Shown here: positions 28,292 to 37,474 of the stretch, piece by piece
Layout of the letters: each line of letters begins with the position of its first letter
Numbering within the stretch: the first letter of the stretch is position 1
Source of the DNA: Enterococcus gallinarum NBRC 100675
Lineage (GTDB): Bacteria > Bacillota > Bacilli > Lactobacillales > Enterococcaceae
Assembly: GCF_001544275.1 (NCBI RefSeq)
Contig: NZ_BCQE01000008.1
Span: forward strand, 92,717-156,716
Direction: 5' to 3'
DNA: 64,000 nucleotides
Notes under the pieces: generated by a model
The model's input: only the letters and a program-made list of their open reading frames with translations
Databases searched by the model: none
Told to the model about the DNA's origin: nothing
Position numbers and translations under genes: made by a program

Positions 28292-28913
28292 AATGAGAGA
28301 TCTGCATTGAAGTAATCGAAGCAGGACAGATAATTAACTGAATCAAACAACAGCCACTCATTCCCGCCAAAAATAGGTACGCTGGACCGAAGAAGCCAAA
28401 AAACACCAATAGCGTAACTGTCCAAAAAAGATGGAGCAACACTCGTTTAGGTGAGCGACCGGCTTGATAAAAAGCATAAAAGAAGCTGACTTGCTGTTTC
28501 TTTTCGCCCATTAAAAGCGTCTGATAGAAAAAAATCAAGCTACAGATCATGAGGATCATGATCAGCATCGTGGCCATGACTTGAAAAAGCGGTTGTGGAA
28601 ATCGACTGAGAATGGAATGATCAATCAAAAGAAAAAGACTATAAAAGCTGAATACGATATCTTTCTTTTTATTCAGTTGCCACAACTCAGAAAATTTCGT
28701 AAAGAAAATCGTCGTCGTTTTTTCTTGTTCTGCCCTCTCTTGAGTGTCTTTGATCTGCTTAATCGCCGCAATCATACTTCTTGTCGCTGTTGCCACTGTA
28801 AAAAGAGGCATTGAGCAAACCAACCACAAAAATTGTAGAAGAATCAATTTAGGCATCCAGTTGATCCAAGTGATCAGACCATTGAATAAACGCTGCGGCT
28901 CTATCTTTCTCAT
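28290..28913 (-). CDS. DUF624 (YesL-like) membrane protein
   Basis: The 207-residue protein has about five hydrophobic segments and the YesL/DUF624 pattern (NGLITWINWMPKLILLQFLWLVCSMPLFTVATAT). Proteins of this family are commonly encoded beside CUT1 sugar ABC transporters in Firmicutes; their function is unknown. Its ATG overlaps the stop of the MalG-type permease gene by four bases, so it is the last gene of the ABC operon. The stop codon lies at the edge of the palindromic terminator. Confidence 0.85.
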   Translation of the reverse strand: MRKIEPQRLFNGLITWINWMPKLILLQFLWLVCSMPLFTVATATRSMIAAIKQIKDTQERAEQEKTTTIFFTKFSELWQLNKKKDIVFSFYSLFLLIDHSILSRFPQPLFQVMATMLIMILMICSLIFFYQTLLMGEKKQQVSFFYAFYQAGRSPKRVLLHLFWTVTLLVFFGFFGPAYLFLAGMSGCCLIQLIICPASITSMQISH

Positions 28914-29767
28914 CCTTTGGTTCCTCCCGTCAGATCCATTCCCTCAATAAAGTAGCGTTGTGCAAAAAAGAATAATAGGATCGTTGGTAATAAGACCAGT
29001 GTTGCGCCCGCCATCAAATAGTTCCATTGTGTCGTTGATTGATTTTGGAAAACTTGCAAACCGATTTGGAGTGTATATTTTTCTTGATTTTGAATATACA
29101 GCAATGGTCCTAAGAAGTCATTCCAAGCACCATTGAATGAATTGATAGCAATCGTGATCAGTGCAGGTTTGGTTAAAGGAATCATCAGATGGCTCCAGAT
29201 ATATAGATGATTGGCACCATCCATTTTTGCCGCTTCAATCAGTTCATTATTGATCGATAAGTAAAATTGCCGCATCAGAAAGATATTGAAGGCATTCCCA
29301 AAAAATGAGGGAATGATCAGCGGCAGATACGTCCCCACCCAGCCGATTTTAGAAAACAGCACGTATTGTGGAATCATCGTCACAAATCCTGGAATCATCA
29401 TCGTTGAAAGGACCAGAGAAAAAATCAAGTTTTTCCCTGGAAAATCCAACTTGGCAAATCCATAAGCGATAAATGAGTTTGAAAGCACGTTGCCGAACAC
29501 AACTAACACCGTGATAAACAAGGTGTTCTTTGCATATTGCCAAAAAGGAAACGCATTGATCGTATCAAGGTAATTCGAGAAATTGATTTCTTCTGGAAAA
29601 AACGTTGGTGGATAACGAACGATCTCTTCCATTGGCTTTAATGAGGTGAATACCATCCACAGCAACGGAATGATCAGAACGATGCCAATCACAGTCATCA
29701 CTAAATAACTCGTTAACTTTTTGATCCGCTGCTGTTGAGAATTGCTCTTTATTTTGTACATCTGCAT
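28910..29767 (-). CDS. Sugar ABC permease, MalG type (CUT1)
   Basis: The 285-residue protein has six membrane segments and the EAA loop EAAKMDGANHLYIWSHLMIPLTKPAL, typical of the MalG-type subunit of CUT1 carbohydrate importers. The start at 29767 follows AGGAGGG by 8 bases; an in-frame ATG at 29827 lies inside the preceding permease gene and lacks a good ribosome site. It works as a heterodimer with the neighbouring MalF-type subunit. No ATPase gene accompanies them, so a shared MsmK-like ATPase is expected elsewhere. Confidence 0.92.
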   Translation of the reverse strand: MQMYKIKSNSQQQRIKKLTSYLVMTVIGIVLIIPLLWMVFTSLKPMEEIVRYPPTFFPEEINFSNYLDTINAFPFWQYAKNTLFITVLVVFGNVLSNSFIAYGFAKLDFPGKNLIFSLVLSTMMIPGFVTMIPQYVLFSKIGWVGTYLPLIIPSFFGNAFNIFLMRQFYLSINNELIEAAKMDGANHLYIWSHLMIPLTKPALITIAINSFNGAWNDFLGPLLYIQNQEKYTLQIGLQVFQNQSTTQWNYLMAGATLVLLPTILLFFFAQRYFIEGMDLTGGTKG

Positions 29768-29807
29768 ACAGTCAGCCCTCCTGAGATAGTGTACTTTGTT
29801 GAAGCCA

Positions 29808-30719
29808 TCAGTTTTGTCCTCCTGCATAGTGGACCCAACGAGGAGCTAATTTCAGATTGATAAACGTTAAGACTAATACAATTAAGAAAAGGATCATCGA
29901 CATCGCCATTGCATACCCCATATCAAAAGCTACAAACGCTTTGTTCCACATATGAAGATTATAGAACAAGAGCGAATTGGCAGGTCCGCCAGTGCCATTT
30001 TTCGTCATGACGTAGGCCTCTTGGAAGATTTGGAAAGAGCCGATTGTCGATGTAATGACATCATAAAAGATAATTGGCGTAATCAATGGAATCGTAATGT
30101 GTTTAAATTTAGCCCACATACCAGCACCATCGATCTCAGCTGATTCATAAAGCGTTCTGGGAATATTCTGCAGTGTCGCCAAGTACAGCAGCATCGCTCC
30201 CCCAGAACTCCAAATTTTCATTAGGATCAAAGCCGGTTTGGTCCATTCAGGATCAAACAACCAGGCCGGACCTTTGATGTTGAACCAGCTTAAAAAAGTA
30301 TTGATCAAACCAGCGGAAGGCGACAGCAGCTGCATCCATAACACATACACTGCCACACCGGATAAAATCGCTGGCAAATAAAAAGTCGTCCGGAAAAAGC
30401 TGATTCCTCTGATCTTTTGATTTAATAATGTAGCTAGAAAAACACTGAATAAGGTCGTCAGTGGGACATTGAAGAGAACAAAATAAATCGTATTATAAAG
30501 TGATTTCCAAAAAAGTGCATCTTGCGTGAACATTCGTTTGAAGTTTCCAAAACCAATAAAATTCATTTTTGACGTTAGATTGTAATCCGTAAAGCTGCCG
30601 ATAAACGAGAAGAGCATGGGTCCTAGCATAAACACCATGAAGCCAATCAGAAACGGCGCCACAAACAAATATCCCCAAAGGGCATCTTGTCTTTTGCTTC
30701 TCGATCTTTTCTTTTTCAT
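29808..30719 (-). CDS. Sugar ABC permease, MalF/UgpA type (CUT1)
   Basis: The 303-residue protein has a basic start (MKKKRSRSKRQ), six membrane segments and the EAA motif ESAEIDGAGMWAKFKHITIPLITPII. It matches the MalF/UgpA-type permeases of the CUT1 sugar importers, which lack the long periplasmic loop of E. coli MalF. AAAGGAGGGG lies before the ATG. It follows the binding-protein gene after a 122-base gap holding an attenuator-like hairpin. The sugar is not identified. Confidence 0.92.
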   Translation of the reverse strand: MKKKRSRSKRQDALWGYLFVAPFLIGFMVFMLGPMLFSFIGSFTDYNLTSKMNFIGFGNFKRMFTQDALFWKSLYNTIYFVLFNVPLTTLFSVFLATLLNQKIRGISFFRTTFYLPAILSGVAVYVLWMQLLSPSAGLINTFLSWFNIKGPAWLFDPEWTKPALILMKIWSSGGAMLLYLATLQNIPRTLYESAEIDGAGMWAKFKHITIPLITPIIFYDVITSTIGSFQIFQEAYVMTKNGTGGPANSLLFYNLHMWNKAFVAFDMGYAMAMSMILFLIVLVLTFINLKLAPRWVHYAGGQN

Positions 30720-30803
30720 AATTCCCCTCCTTTAGCAAACTATTTTCTGCCATCTTTTTTCAGCAAAATAGCAATGATGCAATGAGAAAAGTAACGATAG
30801 AAA

Positions 30804-30830
30804 AGGGAATGCGGCTAGCCGCAACTCCCT
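30804..30830 (-). terminator. Intra-operon hairpin between binding protein and permease genes
   Basis: On the minus strand AGGGA...TGCGGC pairs with GCCGCA...TCCCT around a very short loop, followed by TTTTCT. A partial terminator here would make more binding protein than permease, a common design in ABC operons. Confidence 0.65.
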
Positions 30831-30841
30831 ATCTCAATCTA

Positions 30842-32167
30842 TTATTTATTTTGTTCTACAAGATCTTCCACTGCTTTTTGAGCATCTGCTAATCCTTCTG
30901 CTGGTTTTTTATTCCCTAGCAGAATTTGATCAATTTGTTCATTGACTAAACTGCTGAAATCTGGTGCATCCAATGGTACCGGAGTGATTACTGTATTAGC
31001 AAAATTCTCATCCGCCATTTGATAGATCATTTGACCTTTTTCATCTAAATGATCATTTTTGACAAGATTTTCATTTGCTGTTCGGTTAGCCATAATATCA
31101 AAGCTCTTTTCACCAAATTTTTCTTGAACTTCTGGGGTTGAAAGATACTCGATAAACTTGTAGGACGCTTCGGGATTTTTGGCTCCTTGAGGAACTTCTA
31201 AGACAAAGCCGCCTCCCCATGACCAGTGGCCAGAACCTTTTTCTTTTTCTGGAATCTGGATGACGCCAAAATCAAAGTCATCCGGCGCATTTTCCATCAA
31301 GCTAGAGTAATAATTGATATTCTGTGCCCGCATGGCCACCAAACCAGAAATAAATGGATCTGCTACACCGGAGCCAAACTCAGCTTCTAAACGATTGATC
31401 GTATCTTGCCCATAATAATCTTGCCAGTCAAGAATCCAATCTAGAGCCTCCACTTTATTTTCTGTGTCAATTGAAACCTTTTCATCTTTGTCAAACCAGC
31501 TAACACCGTTATCGGCATTCAATGCCCAAACATCCGCGCCAAGGTTCCACAAAGGATAGAAGCCGATACGCTCAAAATCATCGCCTTTTTTGACATCTAA
31601 TTTGTGTGCAACAGTTTCAAGTTCGTCCCATGTTTGGGGTAACTGATCTTCACTGATCCCTGCTTCCTTGAAAATTTGTTTGTTATAAAAAATCACTTGG
31701 GTATCGGTATTGAAAGGAATTGCATAAGGGTCTCCTTCATATTCCACCGTATCCCATAATTGAGGATAAAATTCATCAGACATGCCATCTTTAACATACT
31801 CGCTCAAGTTCGTTGCTTGCTGTGCTTCTGCACGCTGCGCGACTGAATTGATGTCTTGAACAATAACATCAGGTGGATTCCCTGCAGTGATCGCCGAGAG
31901 AGACTTCGTCCAAATATCCCCCCAAGGCTGATAACTATATTTCACTTCAATTTCATCTTGTGACTGATTAAAATCGTCGATAATCTCTTCGATGACTTCT
32001 TGGCGAGCCCCCGATCCCCAAAAAGACCAAAAATCTAATGTTATTTTCCCATCACTTGTCTGTTTTCCCGATGCGTCAGTATTTTTGTCTTCCGAATTAC
32101 TGCCGCAAGCCGCTGTCACCAATGCGGTCGAAAACAGCAACAGCCCTATTGATAGTGCCTTTTTCAT
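30842..32167 (-). CDS. Sugar ABC transporter substrate-binding lipoprotein
   Basis: The 441-residue protein begins with a lipoprotein signal (MKKALSIGLLLFSTALVTAACGS, lipobox cysteine at residue 21) and a D/S/T-rich linker, then a family 1 extracellular solute-binding domain (ITLDFWSFWGSGARQEVIEEII, and WSWGGGFVLEVPQGAKNPEAS near residue 320). It is anchored to the outer face of the membrane and delivers an oligosaccharide to the CUT1 permeases encoded downstream. The first gene of a four-gene operon, with AGCAGGG before the ATG. The neighbouring glycosidases are in separate units, so the ligand stays open. Confidence 0.93.
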   Translation of the reverse strand: MKKALSIGLLLFSTALVTAACGSNSEDKNTDASGKQTSDGKITLDFWSFWGSGARQEVIEEIIDDFNQSQDEIEVKYSYQPWGDIWTKSLSAITAGNPPDVIVQDINSVAQRAEAQQATNLSEYVKDGMSDEFYPQLWDTVEYEGDPYAIPFNTDTQVIFYNKQIFKEAGISEDQLPQTWDELETVAHKLDVKKGDDFERIGFYPLWNLGADVWALNADNGVSWFDKDEKVSIDTENKVEALDWILDWQDYYGQDTINRLEAEFGSGVADPFISGLVAMRAQNINYYSSLMENAPDDFDFGVIQIPEKEKGSGHWSWGGGFVLEVPQGAKNPEASYKFIEYLSTPEVQEKFGEKSFDIMANRTANENLVKNDHLDEKGQMIYQMADENFANTVITPVPLDAPDFSSLVNEQIDQILLGNKKPAEGLADAQKAVEDLVEQNK

Positions 32168-32461
32168 CTTTTATCCCTGCTTTCATTTTTATCATTATTT
32201 TATAATGTTGTAATTTTAAAGTATCATGACTCTTAGTAATGAGCAAACAATAAGCATTGTTTTTTTATCAAAAAAAATAACGAACTTTATAGCCGGAGAT
32301 TTTTTGGAGCGTTTTCTTTGAAATCTCATTTATTTTCAGGCATGATAGTTTTAGAAGATTTTTCTTAAGCTATTGTTCTCTTTTTTCATTTTTTTATCAC
32401 TTAAGAAAGAACAATGAAAATAAAACTACGTTTTATGAAAAAAAGAAAGAAGGAATCGTCA

Positions 32462-32971
32462 ATGTTAGTTGTTATTGATATGCAGAATCAGATTCGTGAT
32501 GAAAATAGTCAATCATTTATTTCTGACAGCCCTGCTTTGATCAAGCGAATCGCAAAACGGCTTCAACAAGCCCGTGCAGAAGGTGAATATATCCTTTTTA
32601 CAAGAGATATCCCGATTGATTGTAAAGATACTCCTGATGAAGAACAAGAAGCGTTACAGATCGTTCCTGAACTGCAACCGTTGCCGAATGAAAAAGTAAT
32701 AAAAAAATATTACTTTAGTATTCCACCAGAAGTTCTCTTGGAAATCAAGGAGCAACTTTTCAATGATAAAAATGAACAAAAACATATCGAAGTGACCGGA
32801 GTAGAAACCAACATCTGCGTGTTATCTAATACGATCGAGATTCAGAGTGCTTTTCCAGAAGCCGATTTTCTCATTAATCAACAGTTAGTTTCTGGTAGAA
32901 ACCATGAGTCTTCCGGATTGAAAATCTTGCAAGACTTCAATGTCGAAGTGGTTGATCGGACAGATAACTAA
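32462..32971 (+). CDS. Isochorismatase-family cysteine hydrolase
   Basis: The 169-residue protein shows the family's catalytic triad: Asp in VVIDMQNQ (Asp6), Lys in the KVIKKYYFS segment (about residue 81), and Cys in VTGVETNICVLSNTI (about residue 119). Relatives include nicotinamidases and pyrazinamidase-like amidohydrolases; the substrate here is not clear. The start at 32462 follows AGAAGGA by 6 bases; the longer opening at 32414 has no ribosome site. It stands alone and ends at a strong two-sided terminator. Confidence 0.85.
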   Translation: MLVVIDMQNQIRDENSQSFISDSPALIKRIAKRLQQARAEGEYILFTRDIPIDCKDTPDEEQEALQIVPELQPLPNEKVIKKYYFSIPPEVLLEIKEQLFNDKNEQKHIEVTGVETNICVLSNTIEIQSAFPEADFLINQQLVSGRNHESSGLKILQDFNVEVVDRTDN

Positions 32972-32973
32972 AA

Positions 32974-33000
32974 AAGAAACGCCAACCACTGGCGTTTCTT
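32974..33000. terminator. Bidirectional terminator
   Basis: AAGAAACGCC pairs perfectly with GGCGTTTCTT around a 7-base loop, with T-runs on both sides. It serves the isochorismatase-like gene and the converging zinc-ribbon gene. Confidence 0.9.
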
Positions 33001-33003
33001 TTT

Positions 33004-33276
33004 TTAGGTATTATGCAGTAATTCTTGCGGTATCTCGATACGGACATCATTTGCTGTCTGACATGCAGGACAGACAAAGGTGCCTTCAATCGCATCTTTT
33101 ACTTCACCATAATCATAATGAATAGCGATTTCATCTGAGTGCAACTCGTTTTCTTCTAGAGGCGGAACTGTTTTCAGCTTCCCATCTGCATCTTCTTGCA
33201 GATGAACAATCAGTTTGCCATCATAATTTTCCTTGCAATTCACACAAGATGCTTTTCCACGAATCGTAATATCCAT
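33004..33276 (-). CDS. Small zinc-ribbon-like protein, function unknown
   Basis: The 90-residue protein has two CxxC pairs, CVNC (residues 11-14) and CPAC (near residue 70), which together could bind one zinc as a zinc ribbon. Between them is an acidic beta-rich segment. The start at 33276 follows GAGGAGA by 6 bases; the longer frame to 33363 is unsupported. I do not recognise a named family. It is a single gene; the 315 bases upstream (to 33591) hold no other supported gene, only its promoter region and that of the alcohol dehydrogenase. Confidence 0.7.
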   Translation of the reverse strand: MDITIRGKASCVNCKENYDGKLIVHLQEDADGKLKTVPPLEENELHSDEIAIHYDYGEVKDAIEGTFVCPACQTANDVRIEIPQELLHNT

Positions 33277-33591
33277 GTTTTTCTCCTCTTTTCTATTTTT
33301 ATGTGAGTCCTCATTGGGGATACGCTTCGATGGATGAGCCCATCGATCCTGTTTTCGATCCACCTTTATAGTGTCACGCTTGTTTAGTTAAATCAACTAT
33401 TCTGTTTTCAACTGTCTTGCCGATCGCAAAAAATTCGGCTGGTAAACCATGAGCGTTTCTTTTGTCAAAAGCATTTTTTCCCGGCACAATTATTAAGAAC
33501 ACGAATTTTTTGTCATCCCAAAAGAAGAAATGGCAGTCAATCACACGACCAGGAACCTTTCCCGTCACATCTCATAAAAGGAGGAACAAGT

Positions 33592-34725
33592 ATGCGTGCA
33601 GTAACATGGCAAGGAAAAGAAAAAATGGAAGTTCGAAATGTGAGTGATCCGACGATCATTGAACCAACAGATGCGATTATTCGAATTACAGCAACAGCGA
33701 TCTGCGGCTCTGATCTTCATCTGTATCATCACGGTGGTGCAGTACTAGAAGAAGGGTACGTTGTTGGTCATGAACCAATGGGGATCGTTGAAGAAGTCGG
33801 CAGTCAAGTTCAAAAATTGAAGAAAGGGGACCGTGTTGTCATCCCTTTTAATATTGGCTGTGGACATTGTCATTTTTGTCAAAATGAAATGGAGAGCCAA
33901 TGTGATAACTCTTCTGATCAACTTTATGGTGGCCTCTTTGGCTTTGGTAAGCTGAATGGCAATCATTGGGGCGGACAAGCAGAATTCTTACGGGTCCCCT
34001 TTGCTGATTTCACTTCGTTTGTCGTTCCAGATACCGCGATCCCGGATGAAAAAGTGCTTTTTCTATCAGACATTTTGCCAACTGCCTACTGGAGTGTCCA
34101 AAATGCGGGTGTCAAACAAGGCGATACCGTTATTATTCTTGGCTCAGGACCTGTAGGACTTTTTGCCCAAAAGTTCGCCGTTATGGCTGGTGCGAAACGA
34201 GTGATTGCGGTCGATCCAGTTGTCCATCGATTGGAAAAAGCGCAAAGCTACAATCAGGTAGAGACCTTCCAATTGGATGACCTTGCGACAAGCGCTGATG
34301 ATCTGTATGAATTAACAAAAGGCGGTGCCGATGTCATCATCGATTGCGTCGGTATGGATGGTTTAGAACCCGTCAAAGAAAAAGCCAAAAATTTGGTCAG
34401 CTTGCAAAGTGGTACGATTTCACCGATCCAAATGGCGGCGAAAGCGGTCAAAAAATTTGGTACCGTGCAAATCACTGGTGTCTATATGACTCCAGCATCG
34501 TCCTACCCTTTACAAGAGTTTTTCATGCGCAATGTGGCAGTGAAACATGGACAAGCACCCGTTATCCACTTAATGCCAAAAATTTATGAAATGATCCAAA
34601 AAGAGGAGATCGACCCAACACCGATCATCACTCATACCATGCCTTTAGAAGAAGCCGCTGCGGCTTATGACATATTTGATAAAAAAGAAGATAACAACAT
34701 CAAAGTGGTATTAAAGCCAAATTAA
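33592..34725 (+). CDS. Zinc-dependent alcohol dehydrogenase (FdhA-like MDR)
   Basis: The 377-residue protein is a medium-chain dehydrogenase. Catalytic zinc ligands appear in AICGSDLHLYH and VVGHEPMG; the structural zinc is held by four Cys in GCGHCHFCQNEMESQCD; the NAD-binding Rossmann motif is ILGSGPVGLFAQ. The long form with an extra segment after the structural loop resembles glutathione-independent formaldehyde dehydrogenase-like enzymes. AAAGGAGG precedes the ATG. It is followed by a short YrhK-like gene and a DUF378 gene. Substrate not decided. Confidence 0.9.
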   Translation: MRAVTWQGKEKMEVRNVSDPTIIEPTDAIIRITATAICGSDLHLYHHGGAVLEEGYVVGHEPMGIVEEVGSQVQKLKKGDRVVIPFNIGCGHCHFCQNEMESQCDNSSDQLYGGLFGFGKLNGNHWGGQAEFLRVPFADFTSFVVPDTAIPDEKVLFLSDILPTAYWSVQNAGVKQGDTVIILGSGPVGLFAQKFAVMAGAKRVIAVDPVVHRLEKAQSYNQVETFQLDDLATSADDLYELTKGGADVIIDCVGMDGLEPVKEKAKNLVSLQSGTISPIQMAAKAVKKFGTVQITGVYMTPASSYPLQEFFMRNVAVKHGQAPVIHLMPKIYEMIQKEEIDPTPIITHTMPLEEAAAAYDIFDKKEDNNIKVVLKPN

Positions 34726-34750
34726 CGCAAAGAAAGGATGATCGCCCTCA

Positions 34751-35086
34751 GTGCCAAAAATCAAACGAAATGAACATCAGATCGAACTTGGTAAAGACGA
34801 AGACGTCATTATTAAAGGACGCCGTTTTCATGTCTATTTCAAAAACCGGTATATGCTGATTTCCCTAACGAATGATATTTTGACTGGTTTATTTTATATT
34901 TTCGGAAGTATCGTGTCCTTGACAGATCTGCCTGCGATCTATGGAACTATCGCCTATCTGATAGGAGCAATCTTCTTAACGATCCGACCATTGTTGAAGA
35001 TCGTCCGTCATGTATTTATTTACAATGAACGGAAACAAAATGGAGAGAAAGAAAAGAATATCGAAGTATCCGATGATGGTGAATAA
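34751..35086 (+). CDS. YrhK-like small membrane protein, GTG start
   Basis: The 111-residue protein has two hydrophobic helices (about residues 40-58 and 62-80) in the pattern of the YrhK domain: a helix with LTGLFYIFGSIV, then GTIAYLIGAIFLTIRP, and a charged tail. The only start that fits the conserved N-terminus is a GTG, with AAAGG about 13 bases upstream; an ATG at 34738 is out of frame. It lies 25 bases after the alcohol dehydrogenase gene and may be co-transcribed. Function unknown. Confidence 0.65.
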   Translation: MPKIKRNEHQIELGKDEDVIIKGRRFHVYFKNRYMLISLTNDILTGLFYIFGSIVSLTDLPAIYGTIAYLIGAIFLTIRPLLKIVRHVFIYNERKQNGEKEKNIEVSDDGE

Positions 35087-35176
35087 ACAGTGACGATTTT
35101 CTTCAAGCAGTATTTTTCCCAAAACAAAACACATGCTATATACTATAAATATGCACAAAGAAAGGAGAATTCTAAA

Positions 35177-35392
35177 ATGAAAGTATTAGACAGTATAGCT
35201 TTAGCGCTACTTATCGTTGGCGGCCTAAACTGGTTATTGGTTGGACTATTTGAATTTGACTTGGTTGCAACAATTGCGGGCGGATCAACTACATTATTCG
35301 CTAAAATCATTTACGTAATTGTCGGTATCTGCGCGATTTATTGCTTGAAGTTCTTTGTTGGTATTGCTCGTCAAGACAACGTGAACCGATAA
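35177..35392 (+). CDS. DUF378 membrane protein
   Basis: The 71-residue protein matches DUF378: two membrane helices, the first with LALLIVGGLNWLLVGLFEFD and the second with IIYVIVGICAIYCL. These small proteins are widespread in Firmicutes with no known function. AAAGGAG lies 10 bases before the ATG at 35177; the longer opening at 35090 is not supported. A strong terminator follows. Confidence 0.88.
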   Translation: MKVLDSIALALLIVGGLNWLLVGLFEFDLVATIAGGSTTLFAKIIYVIVGICAIYCLKFFVGIARQDNVNR

Positions 35393-35422
35393 TCATTGAT
35401 AAATAAAATGCAAGAAACGAAT

Positions 35423-35462
35423 GATCTGATCCATAGTTGCTCTACTTTCTATGGATCAGATC
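35423..35462 (+). terminator. Terminator after the DUF378 gene
   Basis: A perfect 14-base stem, GATCTGATCCATAG against CTATGGATCAGATC, with a 12-base loop and TTTTTG. Confidence 0.92.
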
Positions 35463-35605
35463 TTTTTGTTTGCATTGCCTTTTGTCTCTTTTTTTATTTA
35501 TTGTATAATTACTGTCAACAGCGAATAAAATAATTCAGATAAATTGATTTTGGTTGGGCTAGGAATAGCAGCTCATTCACAATGAACCGACAAAGGAAGT
35601 GACCC

Positions 35606-36439
35606 ATGACTGATAAAAAACGTAACTACAAGATTCTCCCTTCTCTGCTTTTTTATTTCATCCTCCTTCTCATCATTGCAGGAATCTTAGGGATCGTTGT
35701 ACTGACGAACATCAATATTGCCGAAAACTGGTTTGGACTGGATGAGTACACAGTTGTAGAAACTCGAGACCAAGTGATCAGCTATCTTCCGCTACTCTGG
35801 TACTTCGTTATAGCACTAATGATAGTCTTGGCATTATTTTTTGGAATCAGGAAAAGAAAAAAGGCTTTGTTCTACTGGATCGGTACATTGGTTATTCTCC
35901 CTAGTATCTTGTTTGCATTTGGTGCTTTAACAACCTTGCTACCCTTCGACCGAAATTTTTTTAGAGAAGAAGCCTCTGCTTCCGCGATCATGGCTGAATT
36001 AACCGACAAAAAAGCGCTGAAAGATCAAGAGGTTCAGCTCATCAGTTATAGCTATCACATTCGGAACATTCCTTTGAAAAGCGGTGTCTATGCAGTCGCG
36101 CGAATCATCAACCCTACTACTAAACTACAAGATGAATACTGGTATTATTCGACAAATTTTTTACAAAAATGGCAGAAAGACAGTGATACGATCGAGTTAC
36201 CTATTCAAGAGACCATTGCTTATAATGAAATCGATTGGGGCGTTATTCCCAAGGTTATCAAAGAAACGGAAAAACGGGTTGCGAAATTAGACCATTATTA
36301 TCCCGGAGTTAGTATCGTGATCTTAAATGGTTCTCAAGGCAAATGGACTTGGACGGTCGGTGTCGATGATATTCGGGGACACACTGCACTGAATCTGGTT
36401 TATGATCTTTCAGGAAATTATCTTTCTCAATGGGACTAA
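35606..36439 (+). CDS. Membrane protein of unknown function
   Basis: The 277-residue protein has three hydrophobic segments (about residues 12-34, 58-76 and 85-105) and a soluble C-terminal domain of about 160 residues, rich in beta-type sequence and ending GKWTWTVGVDDIRGHTALNLVYDL. The positive-inside rule puts the short KKRNY start inside and the C-terminal domain probably outside. I do not recognise a family. AAAGGAAG lies 8 bases before the ATG, and a TATAAT box lies about 100 bases upstream. It is a single gene, convergent with the FGE gene. Confidence 0.7.
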   Translation: MTDKKRNYKILPSLLFYFILLLIIAGILGIVVLTNINIAENWFGLDEYTVVETRDQVISYLPLLWYFVIALMIVLALFFGIRKRKKALFYWIGTLVILPSILFAFGALTTLLPFDRNFFREEASASAIMAELTDKKALKDQEVQLISYSYHIRNIPLKSGVYAVARIINPTTKLQDEYWYYSTNFLQKWQKDSDTIELPIQETIAYNEIDWGVIPKVIKETEKRVAKLDHYYPGVSIVILNGSQGKWTWTVGVDDIRGHTALNLVYDLSGNYLSQWD

Positions 36440-36490
36440 TTGGTCAACACAGGCCCTATTTCCATCATCTATTAAGACAGCAATTAAACA

Positions 36491-36583
36491 AAAAACTATC
36501 TAAGCGATCACTGATTGTTCCTATCAAAGGACGACTTGCTAAAAAAAGCAATGAGACAATCAAGATTTTTTAGATAGTTTTTT
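36491..36583. repeat. Complex palindrome/terminator at a convergent junction
   Basis: AAAAACTATCTAA pairs with TTAGATAGTTTTT across 67 bases that hold further inverted pairs (GATTGT/ACAATC and TGCT/AGCA). It can terminate both the membrane-protein gene and the sulfatase operon. ACTATCTAA resembles the ACTATCTGA arm of the element at 4001, so it may belong to the same repeat group. Confidence 0.7.
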
Positions 36584-36603
36584 ATTATTATTCACAGACA
36601 CGC

Positions 36604-37458
36604 CTAGCTTTTGGCACAGCGAAAACCTAAATTATTGGCTGCAGACATCCCGGAGTTTCCATTGCGGGCTGCGATCCGATAACGTTTGCAGTAAGATTCA
36701 TGACACAAGAACGACCCTCCCCTTGTCGCATACATGGCATCATCCACCTGCTGAAATCGTTGCTCAAAAAAATGGCTATCCCATGAACGAAATTGTTCCA
36801 ATGGTATCCTTGCAGGATTGCTGCACCATTCCCACACATTGCCAATGACTTGATAAAGGCCATAGCCATTGGGCTCATAAAACCGAGCAGGTGCAGTACT
36901 CGCAAAGCCGTCTGCCTTCGTATTTGCTTTGGGAAACGCGCCTTGCCAGATGTTGCAGTGATAGTCTTCTCCAGCTAAAAAATCTGTCCCCCATGGATAA
37001 AAGTCATTCTCTGTACCACCTTTCGCGGCAATCTCCCATTCAGCTTCTGATGGCAGCCGCTTATCTGCCCAGCGGCAAAATGCCAACGCATCATTTCGCG
37101 AGACTTGAACGACTGGATGATCCATCCGTTGCTCAATCGATGAATCCGGGCCTTCAGGATGGCGCCAGTCTGCCCCCGCAACCGCATACCACCAACTCAT
37201 ATTGGGGATCAGTTGGCTCCTCTGTTTCGTCTTTTCAGAAAGAAAATAACGAAAGACAAACGACCAGCCAAACCTTTCTGCTTCCGTCACATAGCCTGTT
37301 GCCGCAATAAATGCTTCAAACATCTGATTGGTAACAGTCGTTTCATCGATTTCAAAAGAGGTCATCTCAACTTGGATCTTGGGACCTTCTTGGTCCTCTT
37401 CAAAGCCAGCTTTTGTATCCGTGCCAATTCGATACGTTCCAGCAGGAATCTTGATCAT
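36604..37458 (-). CDS. Formylglycine-generating enzyme (FGE/SUMF1 type)
   Basis: The 284-residue protein matches the FGE-sulfatase fold: IPAGTYRIGTD at the start, FEIDETTVTNQMFEAFI, RLPSEAEWEIAAKGG, and GNVWEWCSNP. Both catalytic cysteines of true copper-dependent FGEs are present as CHESYC (Cys252 and Cys257), equal in spacing and context to Cys336/Cys341 of human SUMF1. It would oxidise the sulfatase's active-site Cys to formylglycine using oxygen. It has no signal peptide. It is the last gene of the sulfatase operon, 16 bases after the TauE/SafE gene, with GAAGGCAG before the ATG. Many bacterial homologues lack these Cys; this one keeps them. Confidence 0.88.
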   Translation of the reverse strand: MIKIPAGTYRIGTDTKAGFEEDQEGPKIQVEMTSFEIDETTVTNQMFEAFIAATGYVTEAERFGWSFVFRYFLSEKTKQRSQLIPNMSWWYAVAGADWRHPEGPDSSIEQRMDHPVVQVSRNDALAFCRWADKRLPSEAEWEIAAKGGTENDFYPWGTDFLAGEDYHCNIWQGAFPKANTKADGFASTAPARFYEPNGYGLYQVIGNVWEWCSNPARIPLEQFRSWDSHFFEQRFQQVDDAMYATRGGSFLCHESYCKRYRIAARNGNSGMSAANNLGFRCAKS

Positions 37459-37474
37459 CCCATCTGCCTTCTTT

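Noticed and set aside
33374..33568. A 64-residue open frame in the gap before the alcohol dehydrogenase gene
   Set aside because: No ribosome site, no recognisable pattern, and it covers the probable promoter region.
36604..37458. FGE-like gene as a mere structural homologue without activity
   Set aside because: Both catalytic cysteines (CHESYC) and their context are present, and the gene is in the operon of a Cys-type sulfatase.
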